From the NCBI GenBank assembly GCA_029212905.1, contig JARGPB010000007.1, positions 1 through 64,000 of the forward strand: a stretch of DNA of 64,000 nt, in the 5' to 3' direction. Below the pieces are notes generated by a model. That model saw only the letters and a program-made list of their open reading frames with translations. It made no database searches and was not told the DNA's origin. Within the stretch, counting starts at the first letter, position 1. Every line of letters begins with the position of its first letter. The position numbers and the translations under genes are program-made. Of the stretch, positions 42,067 to 50,070 are shown one piece after another. The stretch comes from Thalassovita sp. (GTDB lineage Bacteria; Pseudomonadota; Alphaproteobacteria; Rhodobacterales; Rhodobacteraceae).

Positions 42067-42969
42067 TCAGATGGCGTTCCAGATCAAACTCATGCCGTGC
42101 TCGGTCGCTAAGTCCGCCTCATCCTTTGACATCGGGCGGTACGAAACGAACTCGCTGCCCGTGCAATGGGGCAGGTCCAGCGCCGCAATGAGCGGGGCAT
42201 CAAAATGCCCGGACAACAGCAGAATCCCTTCGTTGGCCAGTAAATCACGCGTGCCGCGCCCCTTGTCCGACCGGATGCGGCGCATGAAATCCTGTTGCTG
42301 CGCCACGGCCTGAACCACGTCACGGGTGATCGGTTCGCGTTGCACCTCGCGGAACAGGTTGGCCATGCGTTGATTGCCCGTGGTTCCATCAAAGATCCGC
42401 TCAATGGCGTCCGAGGGCACCGTGCGCCAGAAGTTCGGGGGATAGGGGTGGTCGCGCAGCAACCATAGAATGTCCGCAAATCCCTGAGCTGATACGCTTT
42501 TCTTGGCGTCTTTGTTTTGGCCATGGGTCAGGTAGTCAGGTCGGGCAACGATCAGCCCGAGATAGCAGACCGCGCGCGCCTCGTCCGCGGCCACCAGAAT
42601 GCAGGGGTGGTCAATCGCTTCGGTCGGGATCATCCAATTGCTGCCCATCGTGTTCTTGATGTCCACGTCGCGGCCCAGAATAAGCGTGTCCAGCTTACCC
42701 TTGGGTAGGTTCAGCATAGAGCGCAGCTCGATCTCGACCCGCGTGCCGATATAGGTCTTTTCAGTCTTCTCCAGCTCGTCATACGAGCGGCGCCCGGTTT
42801 TTGGGGTCATGATGACATCATCGACGCAGTGGCGCAGCATTGCGGCGAACTTAGAGCCCAAGGCCGCATGGCCACCGGCCCGAAGGGTGATCTCATCCGC
42901 CAGAGCCTTCAGGAGTGGATGGTCTGGGTGCCCGGCGATTACGCGGCTGTCTGGGAGTTTCTTTTTCAC
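42067..42969 (-). CDS. NaeI-family type II restriction endonuclease
   Basis: 300 aa. The N-terminal part contains an acidic Dx(n)DxK nuclease core (ILGRDVDIKNTMGSNWMIP), and the C-terminal half resembles the NaeI topoisomerase-like DNA-binding domain (SDKGRGTRDLLANEGILLLSG). NaeI itself needs two recognition sites, one being an effector. The gene lies 66 bp downstream of a C5 cytosine methyltransferase, as expected of an R-M pair. The recognition sequence cannot be read from the protein; GCCGGC, the NaeI site, is present in several places in this window. Confidence 0.75.
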   Translation of the reverse strand: MKKKLPDSRVIAGHPDHPLLKALADEITLRAGGHAALGSKFAAMLRHCVDDVIMTPKTGRRSYDELEKTEKTYIGTRVEIELRSMLNLPKGKLDTLILGRDVDIKNTMGSNWMIPTEAIDHPCILVAADEARAVCYLGLIVARPDYLTHGQNKDAKKSVSAQGFADILWLLRDHPYPPNFWRTVPSDAIERIFDGTTGNQRMANLFREVQREPITRDVVQAVAQQQDFMRRIRSDKGRGTRDLLANEGILLLSGHFDAPLIAALDLPHCTGSEFVSYRPMSKDEADLATEHGMSLIWNAI

Positions 42970-43035
42970 CTGCGCATCGTTCCGTGTAGCCGCTGTATGT
43001 CAGGACACTGACACAGGCGCCCCTTCTTGAACAGT

Positions 43036-43995
43036 TCAGGCGCTGACCGCGCGTAAAACACGCTTGCGCAACGCCTTGCCGATTTGCGTGGAAACCGCCT
43101 GAGCGACGGGGGGCGGGAAGGCATTGCCGACCTGGCGGTATGCGTTGGTCTTGGCGCCAGTAAAGTGCCAGTCATCCGGAAAGCCCTGAATGCGCGCCAC
43201 CATCGGCACAGTCAGGCGCGGCATCCCGGTATGCAGCGCATCCGGTGCCTCGGGCGCGATGGTGCGCCCTTCGACGCCCAGCGTGGCCCATGCGGCGCGC
43301 GCACGGGTCGGGCCCAGGTCTGGCCCGCCGTGTTTTTTGGATCCGCCGACGATTGTCGGGGCGATTTCGTCAGCTTTTGCGGCCCAGTCATTGGCGCCGG
43401 GCCAGCCGCCGGCCGCCATCAGGTCGCGCAGGGTGTCGCCAACGGTGGGAGGATTATGGGGGTTCGGCTCGGGCCAATCAAAGAAATCGGCACGCTCTTT
43501 CTGAACCGCCACAATTACGACGCGGGGCCGCAGTTGTGGCACACCATAGTCCGAGGCGTTCAGCAGGCGCCAATCCGTCTTGTAACCCAGCTTATCCAGC
43601 TGGGTTTTCAGTCGCTCGCGGTAGTCGTGGAAAACAGCGTCCAGAAACCCGCGGACGTTCTCAATCATCACAGCGCGGGGGCGCGCGGCATCAATAATGT
43701 CGATGGCGTCGTTGAACAGGTTCCGTTCGTCCTGTTCGCCCAGCTGTTTGCCCGCAACCGAAAAGGGCGGGCAGGGCAGGCCACCGGCCAACAGGTCCAA
43801 GCCTGTGTAGTCTGCGGCGCTTTCTTTGAATATCCGCACGTCCTGTTCCAGGACATTCCATTCGGGCCGGTTGTGGCGCAGGGTGTTGCAGCAGTGTTTG
43901 TCGATCTCAACCAGGGCGGTATGGGCGAACCCGGCTTTTTCCAGCCCCAGGGCCTGACCGCCAGCGCCAGCGCAGAGTTCTACAGATGTCAGCAT
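43036..43995 (-). CDS. DNA (cytosine-5-)-methyltransferase
   Basis: 319 aa with C5-methylase motifs in order: I ELCAGAGGQALGLEKAGF, IV GGLPCPPFSVAGKQLG with the catalytic Pro-Cys, VI IENVRGF, VIII QLRPRVVIVAV and X QVGNAFPPPVA. The variable region before motif IX sets specificity. It protects the host from the endonuclease encoded next. The start follows GAGGGCGGGCACC on the minus strand. A LexA-type box lies ~75 bp upstream, and candidate promoters lie on either side of it. Confidence 0.93.
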   Translation of the reverse strand: MLTSVELCAGAGGQALGLEKAGFAHTALVEIDKHCCNTLRHNRPEWNVLEQDVRIFKESAADYTGLDLLAGGLPCPPFSVAGKQLGEQDERNLFNDAIDIIDAARPRAVMIENVRGFLDAVFHDYRERLKTQLDKLGYKTDWRLLNASDYGVPQLRPRVVIVAVQKERADFFDWPEPNPHNPPTVGDTLRDLMAAGGWPGANDWAAKADEIAPTIVGGSKKHGGPDLGPTRARAAWATLGVEGRTIAPEAPDALHTGMPRLTVPMVARIQGFPDDWHFTGAKTNAYRQVGNAFPPPVAQAVSTQIGKALRKRVLRAVSA

Positions 43996-44070
43996 GGTGC
44001 CCGCCCTCTTTTTGCACATACAACCCGTTGCGGGTTTCCAGATCAACAGCCGTCTCTTGGCTGCTTGTAT

Positions 44071-44085
44071 GTTCTTAATTCGTTC
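44071..44085. promoter_or_regulatory. LexA-type box upstream of the R-M operon
   Basis: GTTC-N7-GTTC exactly, 75 bp before the methyltransferase start on the minus strand. A TTGCCC-N17-TAAGAA promoter on that strand would have its -10 inside the box; another candidate (TTGATC-N17-TTGTAT, 44018-44046) lies downstream of it. By chance about two such boxes are expected in 64 kb, so position is the main support. Confidence 0.5.
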
Positions 44086-44140
44086 TTATCGGTTTTGATC
44101 TATCCGGGCAAGTCTGCCAGTCGCAAAAGGCAGGACCACA

Positions 44141-44168
44141 AACACAAAGACCGCCCGAAGGCGGCCTT
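44141..44168 (-). terminator. Terminator of the second tRNA-Gly
   Basis: CCGCC/GGCGG stem extended by AAG/CTT, with a TTCG loop on the minus strand, followed by TCTTTGTGTTTG. Confidence 0.6.
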
Positions 44169-44197
44169 GTTTGATGAACCATGGGTAAGTGGTTCTT

Positions 44198-44272
44198 TGG
44201 AGCGGGCGAGGCGATTCGAACGCCCGACCCTAACCTTGGCAAGGTTATGCTCTACCCCTGAGCTACGCCCGC
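44198..44272 (-). tRNA. tRNA-Gly (GCC)
   Basis: 75 nt with encoded CCA. The acceptor pairs GCGGGCG with CGCCCGC, the anticodon loop is TTGCCAA (anticodon GCC) on a perfect AACC/GGTT-containing stem, and the T-arm is CGGGC-GTTCGAATC-GCC-like. Identical in sequence to the copy at 44448-44522. Confidence 0.97.
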
Positions 44273-44289
44273 ACCGTTTTGTGAGGCGG

Positions 44290-44318
44290 GTGATATGAAA
44301 TCCCGCGCGGCGCTGCAA
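44290..44318 (-). promoter_or_regulatory. Promoter of tRNA-Gly copy 2
   Basis: TTGCAG-N17-TATCAC on the minus strand, ending 17 bp before the tRNA. Its hexamers and spacing match those in front of the other copy. Confidence 0.6.
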
Positions 44319-44394
44319 GCGAAAAAATGAACCGGACCGAGAGAAAAGCGCAATGAAGATACATGCCGCGCCAGAGCGCTAAGCCGAGGGCCGA

Positions 44395-44422
44395 AAACGA
44401 AAAAACGCGGCCGAAGCCGCGT
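44395..44422 (-). terminator. Terminator of the first tRNA-Gly
   Basis: A perfect 7-bp ACGCGGC/GCCGCGT stem with a TTCG loop on the minus strand is followed by a run of six T. Confidence 0.85.
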
Positions 44423-44447
44423 CTTTCGTGTTCCCGTGAGGGAAAAT

Positions 44448-44522
44448 TGGAGCGGGCGAGGCGATTCGAACGCCCGACCCTAACCTTGGCAAGGTTATGC
44501 TCTACCCCTGAGCTACGCCCGC
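44448..44522 (-). tRNA. tRNA-Gly (GCC)
   Basis: 75 nt with encoded CCA; same sequence as the copy 250 bp downstream on this strand. It has its own promoter and terminator, so the two are separate transcription units made by a tandem duplication. Confidence 0.97.
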
Positions 44523-44539
44523 TTCCTTGGGTGAGGTGG

Positions 44540-44568
44540 GAGATACTCATTGTCGCCCCAGCCTGCAA
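44540..44568 (-). promoter_or_regulatory. Promoter of tRNA-Gly copy 1
   Basis: TTGCAG-N17-TATCTC on the minus strand, ending 17 bp before the tRNA. Confidence 0.6.
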
Positions 44569-44597
44569 GTGGAAAATGACGCCAGGGACGAAATTTT

Positions 44598-44987
44598 TCA
44601 CCAGATCGCGTGACCCAGATTTGCAAGCGATGCCACCAGTAATATCACAAAGGTCAGCGCTGCTCCGCCGCCTCGCAACGCGGGTGTATGAGGCCGCCGC
44701 CCCATGCCAAACCCATGCATGACCCGCGCCAGAACCAGCGCTGCGCCCAAGACATGCGTGCCGATTGCAGGCATCCCCTGGACTTCACCGAATCCGATCA
44801 GGATCAGCGCCAAAGGGACATATTCTGCGAAATTGGCGTGCGTTCTGATGGCGTTGTGCATCACTGGGTCGCCCTTGTCGCCGCTGTTGATATGCTGGCG
44901 TACACGGACTTTCACCACCCAGAGGCTCATTAATACGTAGAAAATGCCCAGAAGGCCCGCGTAGATCGGTGTGACCGCTAAAATCAT
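44598..44987 (-). CDS. MAPEG-family membrane protein
   Basis: 129 aa with four helices. The family motif is seen as RTHANFAEYVPLALILIGF with Arg and Asn/Glu in the second helix region, and ARVMHGFGM later. MAPEG proteins include glutathione-dependent transferases and peroxidases; the bacterial members of this size are mostly uncharacterised. A single gene. Confidence 0.88.
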   Translation of the reverse strand: MILAVTPIYAGLLGIFYVLMSLWVVKVRVRQHINSGDKGDPVMHNAIRTHANFAEYVPLALILIGFGEVQGMPAIGTHVLGAALVLARVMHGFGMGRRPHTPALRGGGAALTFVILLVASLANLGHAIW

Positions 44988-45123
44988 GAATGTTGCTCCT
45001 TGTCTTTGGCGACAAGATGGGCCGGGGCGTCGTCATTGACCACTACCAAAGCGTCACGCTGCCCCAAAGGAAAGGGGCAAGGCGCTGAAACGCCTCGCCC
45101 CTCATTTTCAAGCGTCTGGATGA

Positions 45124-48100
45124 TTAATCGATTTCGACCAGCAGGTCTTTGGCGTCGATCTGTGCGCCCGGAGTTACGTGCAGCGCCTTGATCGTGCCCG
45201 CCTGTTCCGCGTGGATACCGGTTTCCATTTTCATGGCTTCGATCGTCAGCAGCAGATCGCCTTCGGCCACTGTCGCGCCTTGGGTCACCACAACGCTTGC
45301 CACCACGCCGGGCATTGGCGCGCCGATATGGCCGGGGTTGGCCGGATCCGCCTTTGGCCGGGCCGCGGTGGACGACTTGATCAGGCGGTTCGGCACACGG
45401 ATCACCCGCGGCTGACCGTTCAATTCAAAGAACACCTTCACCTCGCCGTTTTCATCGGTTTCACCGATGGCTTGCAGGCGGATTTCCAGGGTCTTGCCCG
45501 GGTCGATTTCTGCCTCGATTTCCTCGCGCGGTTCCATCCCATAGAAGAATGTGCGCGTCGGCAGTGTCCGCACGGGGCCATACAGAGTGTGGCGATTGAC
45601 GTAGTCCGTAAAGACCTTGGGATACATCAGATAGCCGTTCAGATCCTCGTTATCGATCGCGATGCCGTCTAGCTCAGCGCTCAGCGTGGCGCGCTCTGCT
45701 TCCAGGTCTACGGGGGGCAGGTGGGCACCCGGACGCGAGGTATTTGGGGCCTCGCCTTTCAGGACCTTTTTAACGATGCCATCGGGGAACCCGCCCGGAG
45801 GCTGCCCCAGATTGCCGCGCATCATATCCACCACCGAGTCGGGGAAGGCCACGTCCTTGGACGGATCTTCGACTTCGGCACGGGTCATATTCTGGCTGAC
45901 CATCATCAGGGCCATGTCGCCGACCACCTTGGACGATGGCGTCACCTTGACGATATCGCCGAACATCTTGTTGACCTCGGCATAGGTATGGGCGACCTCG
46001 TGCCAGCGCTCTTCCAGACCCAGGCTGCGGGCCTGCGCCTTGAGGTTGGTGAACTGGCCCCCCGGCATTTCGTGCAGGTAGACCTCGGACGCGGGGGCGG
46101 CCAGGCCGGATTCGAACGCCACATATTGCGCGCGGACCTGTTCCCAATAGTCACTGATTTCGCGGATGCGGGCGATATTCAGCCCGGTGTCGCGGTCGGT
46201 ATGGCGCAGGGCTTCTACGATGGATCCCAGGCAGGCCTGGCTGGTGCCGCCGCTGAACGCATCCATTGCGGCATCCACCGCATCCACACCCGCGTCAGAG
46301 GCGGCCAGGATGGTGGCGCCAGCGATACCGCTGGTGTCATGGGTGTGGAAATGCACAGGGATTGACAGCTCGTCCTTCAGCGCCTTGACCAGCACGCGGG
46401 CCGCGGCGGGTTTCAGCAGGCCTGCCATGTCTTTCAGACCCAGAACATGGGCGCCGGCGGCCTCCAGCTCTTTGGCCATGGCGACATAGTATTTCAGGTC
46501 ATACTTGGCGCGGTCCGGGTCCAGAATGTCGCCGGTATAGCAGATCGTGCCTTCGCAGATCTTACCGCTTTCCACGACCGCATCCATGGCGACGCGCATG
46601 TTTTCGACCCAGTTCAGGCTGTCGAACACGCGGAAGACATCCACGCCGGTCTCGGCCGCCTGTCGAACAAATTCCTGCACCACGTTGTCGGGATAGTTGG
46701 TGTAACCCACGCCGTTGCTGGCACGCAGCAACATCTGTGTCAGCACGTTGGGCATGGCGGCGCGTAGGTCGCGCAGGCGCTGCCAGGGGCATTCCTGCAA
46801 GAAGCGATAGGCGACGTCGAACGTGGCCCCGCCCCAGCATTCCACGCTGAACAGCTGCGGCAGGTTGGCCGCATAGGCCGGTGCCACCTTGATCATGTCG
46901 ATCGAACGCATCCGTGTCGCCAATAGCGATTGGTGCCCGTCGCGCATGGTGGTGTCGGTCAGCAGCAGTTGCTTTTGATCCAGCATCCAGTCGGCAACCG
47001 CTTTGGCGCCTTTTTCCTCAAGCAAGGTGCGCGTGCCCGGGGCGATGATGTCAGCCTTTGCTGGGGGTTTTGGCAGTTTCACGTCGTCAGGTTTGGCGCG
47101 ACCTTGCGTTTCCGGGTGCCCGTTCACGGTGATGTCCGCGATATAGGTCAGCACCTTGGTGCCACGGTCGCGGCGCTGGTCGAACTCGAACAGTTCGGGC
47201 GTCGTGTCGATGAACTTGGTGGTATATTCGTTCGACAGGAACGTCGGATGTTTCAGCAGGTTTTCGACAAAGGCGATGTTGGTACTGACACCGCGAATAC
47301 GGAACTCACGCAGGGCGCGGTCCATCCGGGCAATTGCGGCCTCGGGGGTTTGCGCATGTGCTGTGACCTTGACCAGCAGGCTGTCATAGTAGCGCGTGAT
47401 CACGCCACCCGCATAGGCGGTGCCGCCGTCCAGACGGATACCCATGCCGGTGGCAGACCGATAGGCGGTCAGGCGACCATAGTCGGGGATGAAGTTGTTC
47501 TGCGGGTCTTCGGTGGTGATCCGGGTTTGCAGAGCGTGGCCGTTCAGACGGATTTCTGATTGCTCGGTCTTGCCGGTGGCCTCGGCCAGCGTTTTACCTT
47601 CGGCGATCTTGATCTGAGCCTGCACGATGTCGATGCCGGTCACTTCTTCGGTGACGGTGTGTTCGACTTGGACGCGGGGATTTACCTCGATGAAGTAGAA
47701 TTTTCCGCTGTCCATATCCATCAGGAATTCGACGGTGCCCGCGCATTCGTAATTCACATGGGCGCAGATCTTGCGGCCCAGCTCGCAAATTTCTTCGCGT
47801 TGTTGTTGGGACAGATAGGGGGCAGGGGCGCGTTCCACTACCTTTTGGTTGCGGCGCTGGACCGAGCAGTCGCGTTCCCACAGGTGATAAATCTCACCGT
47901 GGCTGTCGCCCAGAATTTGCACCTCGACGTGGCGGGCGCGGATGATCATTTTCTCCAGATAGCCTTCGCCATTGCCAAAGGCGGCTTCTGCTTCGCGGCG
48001 GCCTTCCAGAACTTTTTCTGCCAGCTCGTCGGGGCCTTCGATCGGGCGCATCCCGCGTCCGCCACCGCCCCACGAGGCCTTGAGCATCAGGGGATATCCA

Positions 48101-48561
48101 ACCTCAGCCGCTTCGGCGCGGATCGCGTCCATGTCATCCCCCAGAACTTCGGTTGCGGGGATGACCGGCACGCCTGCCTCGATTGCCACACGGCGGGCGC
48201 TGGCCTTGTCGCCAAGCGCGCGCATCGTTGCGGCCTTGGGGCCAATAAAGGTGATGCCGTTTGCCTCGCAGGCGTCCACGAAATCGGGGTTTTCCGAAAG
48301 TAGGCCATAGCCGGGGTGGATCGCGTCAGCACCGCTTTCCTTGGCGACGCGAATGATCTCGTCGATGCTCAGATAGGCGGCAACGGGCCCCATCCCTTCG
48401 CCAATTCGATAGGCCTCGTCTGCTTTGAAGCGGTGAAGGCCCAGCTTGTCCTCTTCGGCATAGACCGCAACGGTCTTCTTCCCCATCTCATTTGCTGCCC
48501 GCATAACACGAATGGCGATCTCACCACGGTTCGCGATCAAAATCTTTTGGAAATCTGGCAT
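45124..48561 (-). CDS. pyc: Pyruvate carboxylase
   Basis: 1145 aa, the full single-chain form. The order is biotin carboxylase (residues ~1-450, with MLKASWGGGGRGMRPI as the ATP-grasp loop), carboxyltransferase (~530-800, TTMRDGHQSLLATRMR and the Zn site in FHTHDTSG), the PC/OADA domain, and biotinyl domain with EAMKMETG near the C-terminus. It converts pyruvate to oxaloacetate, feeding the TCA cycle and gluconeogenesis. In many roseobacters this is the main anaplerotic enzyme. The ATG preceding PDFQKILIANRGEIA is chosen; an adjacent TTG is an alternative. Confidence 0.96.
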   Translation of the reverse strand: MPDFQKILIANRGEIAIRVMRAANEMGKKTVAVYAEEDKLGLHRFKADEAYRIGEGMGPVAAYLSIDEIIRVAKESGADAIHPGYGLLSENPDFVDACEANGITFIGPKAATMRALGDKASARRVAIEAGVPVIPATEVLGDDMDAIRAEAAEVGYPLMLKASWGGGGRGMRPIEGPDELAEKVLEGRREAEAAFGNGEGYLEKMIIRARHVEVQILGDSHGEIYHLWERDCSVQRRNQKVVERAPAPYLSQQQREEICELGRKICAHVNYECAGTVEFLMDMDSGKFYFIEVNPRVQVEHTVTEEVTGIDIVQAQIKIAEGKTLAEATGKTEQSEIRLNGHALQTRITTEDPQNNFIPDYGRLTAYRSATGMGIRLDGGTAYAGGVITRYYDSLLVKVTAHAQTPEAAIARMDRALREFRIRGVSTNIAFVENLLKHPTFLSNEYTTKFIDTTPELFEFDQRRDRGTKVLTYIADITVNGHPETQGRAKPDDVKLPKPPAKADIIAPGTRTLLEEKGAKAVADWMLDQKQLLLTDTTMRDGHQSLLATRMRSIDMIKVAPAYAANLPQLFSVECWGGATFDVAYRFLQECPWQRLRDLRAAMPNVLTQMLLRASNGVGYTNYPDNVVQEFVRQAAETGVDVFRVFDSLNWVENMRVAMDAVVESGKICEGTICYTGDILDPDRAKYDLKYYVAMAKELEAAGAHVLGLKDMAGLLKPAAARVLVKALKDELSIPVHFHTHDTSGIAGATILAASDAGVDAVDAAMDAFSGGTSQACLGSIVEALRHTDRDTGLNIARIREISDYWEQVRAQYVAFESGLAAPASEVYLHEMPGGQFTNLKAQARSLGLEERWHEVAHTYAEVNKMFGDIVKVTPSSKVVGDMALMMVSQNMTRAEVEDPSKDVAFPDSVVDMMRGNLGQPPGGFPDGIVKKVLKGEAPNTSRPGAHLPPVDLEAERATLSAELDGIAIDNEDLNGYLMYPKVFTDYVNRHTLYGPVRTLPTRTFFYGMEPREEIEAEIDPGKTLEIRLQAIGETDENGEVKVFFELNGQPRVIRVPNRLIKSSTAARPKADPANPGHIGAPMPGVVASVVVTQGATVAEGDLLLTIEAMKMETGIHAEQAGTIKALHVTPGAQIDAKDLLVEID

Positions 48562-48766
48562 CAAATAGGCTCCCTCTATTTTTTCAGTTCCATCCCTCGG
48601 TGCACATTGCTAACGGTCCGCTGCAGCGCAGCGCAATACCCAGCGTTACTGAGACTGTTAGAATTGTGTAACATTTCACCCTGATAGTCCGCACAGCGGA
48701 TTGCCTGTCCGGCAAGCAAAACGCCGAGCCATTCAGCGTGATTGATGAAAAATGCGGCGCTTCGAA

Positions 48767-49897
48767 TCAAACCAGACGGTTTCGTAGGTCTGCAAGTGTG
48801 CTTGAACCGAGCTGACCCATGTTGGATTCAATGTCCCGGCGCAGCATGTCCACCAGATGGGCGGGTCCTTTGGGGCCAAGTGCGCCAAGCGCAAAGTGCC
48901 AGGCGCGCCCCATCATGACAAAATCCGCCCCCATTGCCAGGGCGCGACAGATGTCCAGCCCCCCTTCGATGCCGCTGTCAAAAATGACCGGCAGATTGGT
49001 GGCTGCACGAATGGCGGGCAGGGCCTCGATGCTGGCGGGGGCGGCGTCAAATTGGCGACCCGCGTGGTTCGATACCCAGATCCCATCCACGCCTGCGGCC
49101 TCTAATGCGGGCACATCGCGGGCGTCCAGAACGCCCTTGATCAGCAAGGGGCCGTCCCATTCATCCCTGAGGGCCTTTAGATAGGTCCAATCGGGCGAAG
49201 TTCGCAGCAAATACCCTACATGTTCAGTTGAGCTCAGCCCAGTGACATTGTCGGCATAGCCATCAATCAACCGCATCCGGGGCATTCCCAAACGGGCCGT
49301 TCCCACGGCCCAGGCGGGACATCGCGCGACCTGTGTCAGCAAGCGTGGGGTCAGCCGTGGCGGACTGGTCAGTCCTGATCTTGTCTGTCGCTCGCGTCGG
49401 CTGGCGACTGGAACGTCTACGGTCAGCACCAAAGCATGAAACCCTGCGTCCCGCGCCCGTTTCAGCATGTCCGAACGGATCTTGGCGTCGCGCGGAGGAT
49501 AGACCTGAAACCAGCCGTTTCCGTCCAGACAATCAGCGACATCCTCTGGTGTGCGACTGGCGACGGTGGACAGACCATAAGGCAGACCGTGCCGTGTGGC
49601 CTCGGTTGCCAGTGTCCGTTCCGCGCCGGGCCAGAACAGACCTGACATCCCCACCGGGCTAACCCCAAAGGGAAGAGGGTGGTGCTTGCCAAACAGCTGG
49701 ACCGAGGTGTCCGGTTCGATTTCCCCATGCAAGATTGAGGGCATCATGAGAATTTCATCCAGCTTGGCACGATTCCGGGCCTGGGTCGCCTCGACCCCTG
49801 TTGCGCTGTCCAGATATTCGAACACGAACCACGGAATGCGCCGCCGGGCCTTTGCTTTCAGATCGCTGATGGCTGGGTATTTCTGAAATAAATCCAT
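48767..49897 (-). CDS. FMN-dependent alpha-hydroxy-acid oxidase/dehydrogenase (LldD-like)
   Basis: 376 aa. FMN-binding barrel with VSPVGMSGLFWPGAE, the catalytic His and Arg in VSNHAGRQFDAAPA, and FDSGIEGGLDICRALAMGADFVMMGR. The family oxidises L-lactate, glycolate, mandelate or other 2-hydroxy acids. NHAG instead of the commoner NHGG is a small deviation. The ATG before DLFQKYPAI with GAGGGGG upstream is preferred; the frame is open 18 codons further. The exact substrate is not known. Divergent from uvrD. Confidence 0.85.
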   Translation of the reverse strand: MDLFQKYPAISDLKAKARRRIPWFVFEYLDSATGVEATQARNRAKLDEILMMPSILHGEIEPDTSVQLFGKHHPLPFGVSPVGMSGLFWPGAERTLATEATRHGLPYGLSTVASRTPEDVADCLDGNGWFQVYPPRDAKIRSDMLKRARDAGFHALVLTVDVPVASRRERQTRSGLTSPPRLTPRLLTQVARCPAWAVGTARLGMPRMRLIDGYADNVTGLSSTEHVGYLLRTSPDWTYLKALRDEWDGPLLIKGVLDARDVPALEAAGVDGIWVSNHAGRQFDAAPASIEALPAIRAATNLPVIFDSGIEGGLDICRALAMGADFVMMGRAWHFALGALGPKGPAHLVDMLRRDIESNMGQLGSSTLADLRNRLV

Positions 49898-50015
49898 GAC
49901 GGTATTTGCGGCCCCCTCTGGGATTTTGTCCAGAGCAGTTGTTGTTTTCAATCCTGGCGTACGGGGCGAGGGCCGAGCTCAACTCATTTGTGCCCTGACG
50001 ACATGAAATAAATGC

Positions 50016-50030
50016 GAACACAAAGTGAAC
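50016..50030. promoter_or_regulatory. LexA (SOS) box upstream of uvrD
   Basis: GAAC-N7-GAAC exactly, ending 40 bp before the uvrD start, in the usual operator position. uvrD is an SOS gene in other bacteria, which supports it. Confidence 0.8.
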
Positions 50031-50070
50031 GTCTCTTTCCCTCGCCATGACGAACCGCTAGATTACCCGC

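Noticed and set aside
42067..43995. GCCGGC avoidance as proof of NaeI specificity
   Set aside because: GCCGGC occurs several times in the window, so no avoidance is evident; the specificity is left open.
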